Source of the DNA: Spirochaetales bacterium
GTDB taxonomy: Bacteria; Spirochaetota; Spirochaetia; SZUA-6; DRHE01
Reading direction: 5' to 3'
DNA: 5,224 bases
Assembly: GCA_023136785.1 (NCBI GenBank)
Contig: JAGLQP010000169.1
Coordinates: forward strand, 1 to 5,224
Part shown: in pieces, positions 1-5,224 of the stretch
Layout: every line of letters begins with the position of its first letter
Numbering within the stretch: position 1 is the stretch's first letter
Made by a program: the position numbers and the translations under genes
The notes under the pieces: generated by a model
Database searches by the model: none
The model's input: the letters and a program-made list of their open reading frames with translations, nothing else
What the model was told of the DNA's origin: nothing

Positions 1-3000
1 CGCTCCAGCTCTTCCTCCAGATCCTGAACCGTTCGTGCCGGCTTCTGCGCCGGTTCGGCAAGGCCGGGAAAGATCCTCGCGTTCGCCAGAGCCCACCATT
101 CGAGAATTCCTGTGCGGTTGCCCGCCTCTGGGGCGGTGTCCCCGCCGCCCATGGCACCCGGCCCCTCCACTGCGATCAACTCCCCGCTCCTGCTCTTGCC
201 CAGCCAGTCGGCAACCAGGTTCAGGATCTTCTCTACCGGCAGGCGGCGGCCGGCCAGGCGCTTGATCAGCGGCTGCAGGTCGACCCGGCGCAGGGTCACG
301 CTTCCCCTGAGCGCCTCGGCCAGCTCCGTCGCGGTCCCCTCATCCAGGGTACCCACCAGTGCAGAGGGGCTCAAGGCGCCGGAGCGCAGCCCGGAGGCCA
401 GCTCATTGAGGTGAGCGGCGATCTTCGGCTTCAGGTCCTGGACCGCGTAGCCGTGGCTGCCCAACGCCTCCAGTACCGCGGGAGACTTCAGGATGCCGAG
501 ATATTCCTGGAGGTAGCGGTCGATGTCCTTTTCCGGATCGACTGTTTGTGTTTGGGGGGCGGCCTGCCCCGGCAGAAAGCCGCAGCCGCAGACCGGTGCT
601 CGCATCAGCTCCTCCCGCACCTGGCGGTCGCAGCGGCCGACTCGGGGGGTCTTGAGAACCAGCAGGAAACGGTCCAGACCGGGAGGCCGGTCCAGGGCCT
701 CGATGCCCGCAAGACGGCGCAGGGTCTCCAGAGCCCTGGCGGCATTCTTGGACAGTGAGGGAGGGCGGGAGGATTCGTAGTAGCGCCGATGCAGCCCGGA
801 GTAGAGGGGAATGTATTGCTCCCGGAAGTCGGTAAACAGATGGTCCAGCTCGGCTCCTTCGTCGGGTATGACTCCCTGAAGCGGATCGTCGATCAGCTCC
901 AGGATGCGCAGGCGCAGGCCTTCCAGGGCTGACTCAAGGCCTGCGGTCTTCTCCGCCGCCTCGTGACGAAGGTAGTGATGGACGAAGACGAATTTCTCCG
1001 CCTCACGCCGCAAGAATCGGTCCAACCCCTTCAAGAGTTGGACATCCTGCGCCTCCAGCCCGCTCGCCCGCCAGGCGGCGAGGAACTTTTCCAGCCCTTC
1101 CTTGGCCGGGTAGGAAACCCGGATCTCTTTAGCCAGCTTGCTCAAGGCATCCAGCTTTTCCTCGATGACGGTGAAGGGGAAGCCCTGAAAAGAGGAGTAC
1201 TCCCGCCGCTGGGACAGCCTGGCCAATGCGTCCTCTCTCAGATGCTCCGCACTGCTGCGGAAGGCCACCACCTCTTTCCAGGCCTCCCGCTGCTGCCGAA
1301 GCCCGAAAGAGCCGAGCTCGTCAGCGGAGGAGAGAAAGCCGCATTCCTCGAGCAGGGTCGACCGATCGTGTTCTCCGATCAGCTCTCCCAGGGCGATCTC
1401 GTCGGCCCTCTCCAGGTTCTGGAGGTTGAGGAACTCCAGGGCGACGGCCCGTCCCCCCCGGCGGACCGTGATCAGACCTCCGGCGGCCAGGGAAGCGATG
1501 AGAAACAGGGCGGTATCCTTGGGCAGGCCGAAAACCCCACGCTTCAGTTTGTCCAGCACCTCGGACATGGCCACCGCTGATGAGGGGCGAAGCAGCTCGA
1601 AGAAAAAGACGAGCAGCGGGTGGCCGGAAATGTCGGGGGAAAATACGTAGGAGCTTCGTTTCATCTCAACCAATCCCAGGGGAACGGCCAACCCGTCGAT
1701 CGCCGAGCTGAGTGGCCGGGCCTGACTCAAGGGCAGGCTGCCGGGGATGACGAAGGACTCCAAAAGCTGCTGGTAGATCCGGGGGGAAGGGGGATAGCGC
1801 CGGGGAGCAACTTCGGGGAAGCGAGGATAGCGAGCCGCCAGGGTGGTCTGGCCGGCCGCCTCAAGGAGGCTGTCGAAGCGCTTGAGCTGACGCACCGCCG
1901 CGTCCACCCGTATCCCGGGATCGCTGAAGCCTCCGGCGTAGAAGGCTTCCAGGGCCGCCTGGGCCGCCGCCGGCTTCAGACGCCCCGCCCGCTCGGCGAT
2001 CTGGGGAATGAGCGGAGCGTCCGCCGGATTGGAGGGGGAGAGCTCTTCCTGGAGCAGGCGGATCGCCAGATATTCCTTCAGGGTTTCTATGGGCTCATCT
2101 CCTTTTGGGAGGGGGATCCGCCACACCGCAACGTGCCCCTCCGGAGCCTCCGCCTCCCCCAGGGTCAGCAGCAGGGCGAAGTCGCATTCTCTGGCCTCAA
2201 GCTCCGAGGCCAGATCGGCGGGAAGAGCTTCTTCCCGGTGCAGGAAGCGTACCAGGGCCCTGCGCCGGCTCAGGTTCCAGCTGATCTCCCGCACCGTACC
2301 CTCCCTGCCCAGGGCGGGGCCGGGCCAGGAGTCCGACTCGGGAAGCTGGAGCAGGGGTTCGCTGAGCAGCCGGCCGTCCTCGTCGGAAATTTCTTCGCCG
2401 AGGCGACGGATCCTGGCCTCCAGAACTTTGCTCGAATCTTCTTCGCTGGAGATCTCGTAAACCGCCAGGGCGGGATCCGCTTCATCCATGCTTTTCTTGC
2501 GCAGGAATCGACTGGAGGCGGCGAGGGGATCGAGGAGCGCTTCAGCCACAAAACGGGCGCTCAGATCGGGCGCATCGAGGCTGCAGGCCGCCAATTCGGC
2601 CAGCTTACCCGCGTTCGGGAAATCCGTGGTGGGGTGGATACGGTAGAGGATCAGCATGCGGATGATCCTCTTGGCCAGATGGCGATCCGCTCCGTCGCTC
2701 AAGACTCTGTCGATCTCACGGTCCAGATGAGGCACGATGTGGCGGGGGTAGATGTTGTAGGAGGAAAATTCGGCCAGACGGGGGGAAAAATGCTCGAAGA
2801 TGCTGTCCGGCCCGAGAAGCTCCCGCTGTGGACGCTCCAGAATCGAGGGAATGCCCCGTCGGCTATCCCCGGCGATCCGGGAAAAGACGAAGTCCACGAT
2901 CCCCCTGTGCTGACTGAACAGGTCCCCCAGTCCGTCCAGAAGCGCGATGGTGGCCGGGTGTACCGGGTACAGCTGCCTGAACTCGTCGAAGGAGCAGTCA

Positions 3001-4058
3001 AAGGCGGGAAACTGCCGTCGGTAATCTTCGTAGATCTGGTAGATTGCCTCCTCTGCGCCGGGCTTCTTGCGAACCAGACGTTCGGAGATGAGGGAGCGGA
3101 TGTGCACCGTGGACAAGGCCAGCTTGATCGGAAAGCGGTCCTTGATCTTGCGGATGATCGCCCGGGAGATGTCTCCGGCGCTCTCGACGCTTTCCTGTAC
3201 CGCGGCCACGATCCACAGGGGACGCTCGGCGGTGAGCTCCCCCAAAAACTGCAGGGTCCGGGCGTCTTCATTCAACTCCTGCACTGTGTGTTTGGAGCGC
3301 AGGAACTCGGACAGCTCGTCGATCAGAAGCATCAGCCCGGCGAAACCGGCGGCCTGCAGCTCCCTGTAGACCCGTTTAAAGGTCTCTTTCCGATCTTCCA
3401 CCATGGCCCGGGGAGTTTCCAGCCCCTGCTCCTTGAGTAAACGCATGCCGAGCGTGTAGGCTTCCCGGGGATGGGCCGCGATCCACTCGGACAGATCGAT
3501 CCCTGTTTCGGTGATTTCCGGATCGTTTTCCGCGGCCAGCCGGGTGAAGGTACTGGCTGTATCAGGACTTTTCAACAGTTCTTTCAACCGGACCAGGAAA
3601 ACCGAGAGCGGGGTCAGAGGCACCTCCCTGCCTGCTTCGGCCAGAGCCCGCTCGATCGACTCCAGCAGGATCGACTCCAGAGGGGTGTCGGAGCGGTAGT
3701 CGATCAGGGACAGCGCCGCCGGAAGCGTCCGCCCTGTGGATTCCTCCGCCCGTTTGAGAGCCTCGTGGGCGGCGGACAGACGCTCCGCCCCCGCTCGACC
3801 TGAAAGCCAGGTATAGAGGGCGGCCAGGAAGTGGGATTTCCCCGACCCGAAATCACCCTGCAGGAAGTATCCCTGACCTCGCCCCGAAGTCAGGGACTCG
3901 GAGATCACGGTCAGGTGCGCCTTGACCTCGGAGGTGAACACGAAGCTGCCGGCGATCTCCGCCGGGCTGGTTCTTCCCTCTTCCAGGCGGATTACCGTCC
4001 GTACCGGCGGCACTTCGATCAGGTCGCCGATCCTTCGGGGAGTGGCATCCGGGCTCAT
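1..4058 (-). CDS. Large P-loop ATPase, DUF6079 / PglY-BrxC-like (partial, C-terminus beyond left edge)
   Basis: An uninterrupted frame of 1352 codons starts at ATG 4058-4056 and is still open at base 1. Walker A GDFGSGKS is at residues 68-75 (K74, S75), after an N-terminal stretch with IGDLIEVPPVRTVIRLEE at 10-27. A Walker B-like strand LMLLIDE (D247, E248) leads into LSEFLRSK. LWIVAAVQES at 281-290 resembles a sensor strand, followed by IRKIKDRFP (302-310) and YPVHPATIALLDGLGDLFSQ (364-383). Residues 826-870 look like a winged helix. C1143, C1157 and C1159 (VCGCGF) suggest a degenerate zinc ribbon. There is no signal peptide or membrane segment, so it should be cytoplasmic. This order matches my memory of DUF6079-type ATPases, which include PglY-like proteins of BREX/Pgl phage-defence loci; that is recognition, not a search result. 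GGAGG 7 nt upstream supports the start, which overlaps the TPR stop by 4 nt. It could instead be another large STAND- or DUF499-like ATPase. That it is an ATPase gene is near certain; the family is moderately sure. Confidence 0.88.
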   Translation of the reverse strand, partial: MSPDATPRRIGDLIEVPPVRTVIRLEEGRTSPAEIAGSFVFTSEVKAHLTVISESLTSGRGQGYFLQGDFGSGKSHFLAALYTWLSGRAGAERLSAAHEALKRAEESTGRTLPAALSLIDYRSDTPLESILLESIERALAEAGREVPLTPLSVFLVRLKELLKSPDTASTFTRLAAENDPEITETGIDLSEWIAAHPREAYTLGMRLLKEQGLETPRAMVEDRKETFKRVYRELQAAGFAGLMLLIDELSEFLRSKHTVQELNEDARTLQFLGELTAERPLWIVAAVQESVESAGDISRAIIRKIKDRFPIKLALSTVHIRSLISERLVRKKPGAEEAIYQIYEDYRRQFPAFDCSFDEFRQLYPVHPATIALLDGLGDLFSQHRGIVDFVFSRIAGDSRRGIPSILERPQRELLGPDSIFEHFSPRLAEFSSYNIYPRHIVPHLDREIDRVLSDGADRHLAKRIIRMLILYRIHPTTDFPNAGKLAELAACSLDAPDLSARFVAEALLDPLAASSRFLRKKSMDEADPALAVYEISSEEDSSKVLEARIRRLGEEISDEDGRLLSEPLLQLPESDSWPGPALGREGTVREISWNLSRRRALVRFLHREEALPADLASELEARECDFALLLTLGEAEAPEGHVAVWRIPLPKGDEPIETLKEYLAIRLLQEELSPSNPADAPLIPQIAERAGRLKPAAAQAALEAFYAGGFSDPGIRVDAAVRQLKRFDSLLEAAGQTTLAARYPRFPEVAPRRYPPSPRIYQQLLESFVIPGSLPLSQARPLSSAIDGLAVPLGLVEMKRSSYVFSPDISGHPLLVFFFELLRPSSAVAMSEVLDKLKRGVFGLPKDTALFLIASLAAGGLITVRRGGRAVALEFLNLQNLERADEIALGELIGEHDRSTLLEECGFLSSADELGSFGLRQQREAWKEVVAFRSSAEHLREDALARLSQRREYSSFQGFPFTVIEEKLDALSKLAKEIRVSYPAKEGLEKFLAAWRASGLEAQDVQLLKGLDRFLRREAEKFVFVHHYLRHEAAEKTAGLESALEGLRLRILELIDDPLQGVIPDEGAELDHLFTDFREQYIPLYSGLHRRYYESSRPPSLSKNAARALETLRRLAGIEALDRPPGLDRFLLVLKTPRVGRCDRQVREELMRAPVCGCGFLPGQAAPQTQTVDPEKDIDRYLQEYLGILKSPAVLEALGSHGYAVQDLKPKIAAHLNELASGLRSGALSPSALVGTLDEGTATELAEALRGSVTLRRVDLQPLIKRLAGRRLPVEKILNLVADWLGKSRSGELIAVEGPGAMGGGDTAPEAGNRTGILEWWALANARIFPGLAEPAQKPARTVQDLEEELE

Positions 4059-5023
4059 CCACGTTCCTCCAACTTGTTCTGCATGCCTTTAATGCGCCCG
4101 TACAGCGAGCGTTCTTCGGGATGCAGCGTGAGCAGTCTGTTGTAGAAGTTGATAGCCCGCTCCAACTCGCCGGTCCTCCTGCAGGCGGCGGCGTAGCTGG
4201 AGTGCAGGTACTTGTCGGCAGGTTCGCTCTTCAGCAGTTCCTCCAGCAGGGGCAGGGCTTCCTGCTCCCGTCCGCTTTTCGCCAGGGTGAAGGCCTTCTT
4301 CTTCTGGATCCGGCCCTGCTCCCCTTCGGCTCCGATCGTTTCGTAAGCCTTCACGGCCTCTTCGGGCTTGCCGGCCCTTCGGCAGAGGGAGGCGTAGATC
4401 TCCCGATATACCTGAGGCAGGGAGGGGATGCGGGCCAGCCGACCCGCCTTTTCCACGGTTGCCTCCAGGCCGTTGACCCGGATCTCCAGCTCCACGCTCT
4501 GCCAGAGGGCCGAGGGGTAGTGAGGCCTGAGCTCGAGCCAGCGGCGGCAGCTCTCCAGGGCCTCTTCGCTGCGGCCAAGGGCGCTGATGGCCTTCACCCG
4601 CCAGGGAAGGGACTGCTCCTCCGGCAGGTTCCAGCCGGAAAGTCGCTCCAGCAGCTGCTCCCATCGCTTCGCTCCGGCCAGGCACTCCAGCACGCCCTTT
4701 CGCCCCTGGTGCAGGAGTCGGGGACTGTGAAGCAGCTCCTCGTAATGCCCCAGGGCTTCCTCCAGGCGCTTCAATCCGAGAAGAGCATCCGCGGTAGCGG
4801 CCACGGCGAAGGTGTTGTCGGGGGCCAGGTTCAGAGCCCGCCGGCCGACTTCCAGGGCCGCCTTATATTCCCCGGCGTGGCTCAGGGCCCGGGCCTGCTG
4901 GGTCAGCCAGAACTCTCCCGATTCGTGTGACTCGCGGCTCGACTCGGCCTGCTGCTCGGCGAAGCGGGCCGCCTCCAGATACTTGCTCTGTGCCACCAGT
5001 TGCTGGTATTCCTGGTAGGACAT
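4055..5023 (-). CDS. Tetratricopeptide-repeat (TPR) protein
   Basis: A 322-residue, almost entirely helical protein built from TPR-like helix pairs. The clearest units are at about residues 37-70 (ends ALNLAPDN), 71-100 (ALLGLKRLEEALGHYEELL), 138-170 (ALGRSEEALESCRRWLELRP), 204-230 (RRAGKPEEAVKAYETI), 236-269 (AKSGREQEALPLLEELLKSEP) and 270-303 (RRTGELERAINFYNRLLTLHP). Each shows the G/A, Y/F and terminal P spacing typical of TPRs. There is no signal peptide, membrane segment or catalytic domain, so the likely role is a cytoplasmic scaffold or adaptor. Its TGA overlaps the ATG of the ATPase gene, which points to stoichiometric co-expression and makes the ATPase the obvious partner candidate. 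ATG 5023 is the first usual start after an in-frame stop, and the repeats begin close behind it. Yet no Shine-Dalgarno lies before it (AATAGCTTCC). The function is otherwise unknown, because TPR proteins occur in many systems. Confidence 0.93.
   Translation of the reverse strand: MSYQEYQQLVAQSKYLEAARFAEQQAESSRESHESGEFWLTQQARALSHAGEYKAALEVGRRALNLAPDNTFAVAATADALLGLKRLEEALGHYEELLHSPRLLHQGRKGVLECLAGAKRWEQLLERLSGWNLPEEQSLPWRVKAISALGRSEEALESCRRWLELRPHYPSALWQSVELEIRVNGLEATVEKAGRLARIPSLPQVYREIYASLCRRAGKPEEAVKAYETIGAEGEQGRIQKKKAFTLAKSGREQEALPLLEELLKSEPADKYLHSSYAAACRRTGELERAINFYNRLLTLHPEERSLYGRIKGMQNKLEERG
4066..4070 (-). promoter_or_regulatory. Ribosome binding site of the ATPase gene
   Basis: GGAGG lies 7 nt before the ATPase ATG, inside the last codons of the TPR gene (Leu-Glu-Glu-Arg-Gly end). 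It is a near-ideal Shine-Dalgarno at ideal spacing and decides the start at 4058. Together with the ATGA overlap it implies translational coupling. Confidence 0.85.
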
Positions 5024-5028
5024 GGAAG

Positions 5029-5076
5029 CTATTGTAGTATACAGCGAACCTCGGCATCAACGCTTCGGTTGCCCAT
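5029..5076 (-). CDS. Possible 15-residue leader peptide ahead of the TPR gene
   Basis: A short frame reads MGNRSVDAEVRCILQ and stops at TAG 5031-5029, five nt before the TPR ATG. AGGG lies 4 nt before its own ATG, a passable Shine-Dalgarno. If the transcript comes from further upstream, ribosomes ending here could reinitiate at the TPR start, which has no binding site of its own. The frame overlaps the candidate promoter, so the two readings exclude each other in part. It is short enough to be chance. Confidence 0.2.
   Translation of the reverse strand: MGNRSVDAEVRCILQ
5031..5060 (-). promoter_or_regulatory. Candidate sigma70-type promoter for the TPR-ATPase operon
   Basis: TTGATG (5060-5055) and TACAAT (5036-5031) are separated by 18 bp; they match the -35 and -10 consensus at 4 of 6 and 5 of 6 positions. 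An overlapping TATACT (5041-5036) is a second -10 candidate, without a good -35 at 17 bp. With TACAAT, transcription would begin about 7 nt downstream, at or next to the TPR ATG, giving a leaderless message. This A/T-rich patch stands out in GC-rich surroundings. It is a by-eye prediction only. Confidence 0.4.
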
Positions 5077-5096
5077 CGTACCCTCTGCTCGATTCC

Positions 5097-5169
5097 CAAT
5101 CACAGAGCAGCACGCCCCTGCCTCAGGGCGTCCACTTCCCTGTAGTCCAGACCGAAGACACTGTGATTG
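5097..5169. repeat. 9-bp inverted repeat around the end of the upstream gene
   Basis: CAATCACAG at 5097-5105 is the exact reverse complement of CTGTGATTG at 5161-5169, with 55 bp between the arms. The left arm contains the upstream gene's stop codon; the right arm is within its last coding part. It could be a long-range RNA stem or a pair of binding half-sites, or chance. Confidence 0.35.
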
Positions 5170-5224
5170 CCCCGTTGAGAGAAACCGCCCGATCCACCCC
5201 GGGCAAAGGTCTTCGACTCCTCGA
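5100..5224 (-). CDS. C-terminal end of an unidentified protein (partial)
   Basis: Forty codons are open from the right edge to TGA at 5102-5100. The tail is glycine- and arginine-rich at first (TFARGGSGGFSQRGNHS), then ends in VFGLDYREVDALRQGRAAL. Third positions are mostly G or C, like the two genes downstream, and the frame is on the same strand, which makes it a credible gene end. A chance open frame of this length in GC-rich DNA cannot be excluded. I do not recognise the family. The stop is 76 nt before the TPR start, so the gene could be the preceding member of the same operon or an unrelated neighbour. No convincing terminator separates them. Confidence 0.55.
   Translation of the reverse strand, partial: EESKTFARGGSGGFSQRGNHSVFGLDYREVDALRQGRAAL

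Noticed and set aside
2699..3271. 190-codon minus-strand frame within the ATPase
   Set aside because: It is out of frame with the ATPase reading, which carries the family-like motifs across the same bases. The product is a low-complexity Ser/Arg/Pro-rich sequence.
1620..3440. 606-codon open frame on the plus strand
   Set aside because: It lies antisense to the ATPase, whose frame has clear motifs and stays open for 1352 codons. The plus-strand product is Gln/Gly/Leu-rich with no recognisable domain, as expected from the complement of GC-biased codons.
4121..4930. 269-codon plus-strand frame, and the smaller 963-1580 plus-strand frame
   Set aside because: Both are antisense shadows, of the TPR gene and the ATPase gene respectively. 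No ribosome site or recognisable domain was seen.
4863..5099. 78-codon minus-strand frame beginning with TTG right after the upstream stop
   Set aside because: Most of it overlaps the TPR gene out of frame, and its later part is Gly/Arg/Pro-rich without a domain. The TPR frame explains the DNA better.
5112..5131. GC-rich hairpin (ACGCCCCTG-CCT-CAGGGCGT) considered as a terminator
   Set aside because: It is inside the upstream coding end, before the stop codon, has a bulged base and is not followed by a T-tract on the minus strand.
1..5224. Scan for CRISPR arrays, tandem repeats, tRNA, insertion-sequence ends and phage attachment sites
   Set aside because: No regularly spaced repeat, cloverleaf, terminal inverted repeat with transposase, or integrase was seen by eye. 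Almost all of the window is coding.

Overview
The window is a GC-rich bacterial segment in which every gene I can support lies on the minus strand. Read right to left, these are: the last 40 codons of an unidentified protein (5100-5224), a 76-base gap, a 322-residue tetratricopeptide-repeat (TPR) protein (4055-5023), and a very large P-loop ATPase (1-4058) that runs off the left edge after 1352 codons. The ATPase has no stop codon inside the window, so the whole left four-fifths is one gene. Long open frames on the plus strand over this region are antisense shadows.

The TPR stop and the ATPase start overlap in ATGA, with a GGAGG ribosome binding site 7 nt before the ATPase start. The two proteins are therefore almost certainly translationally coupled and probably work together. 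The ATPase has Walker A (GDFGSGKS) at residues 68-75 and a Walker B-like LMLLIDE at 242-248. It also has the layout I associate with the DUF6079 / PglY-BrxC-like ATPases of phage-defence (BREX/Pgl-type) loci. That family call comes from motif memory and is not a database result. No methyltransferase, PglZ-like phosphatase, nuclease or helicase is visible here, so a defence role is an inference from one family plus its TPR partner.

The short region before the TPR gene has more going on than its size suggests. The TPR ATG has no Shine-Dalgarno sequence. A plausible sigma70-type promoter would start transcription almost on the ATG (leaderless). A 15-codon open frame with its own AGGG motif ends 5 nt before the ATG. 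A 9-bp inverted repeat brackets the end of the upstream gene.

The organism is a GC-rich bacterium with a strong G/C third-base bias and classical Shine-Dalgarno use. A proteobacterium or related Gram-negative would fit, but nothing in the window fixes the taxon. I see no tRNA, rRNA, CRISPR array, insertion sequence or integrase.
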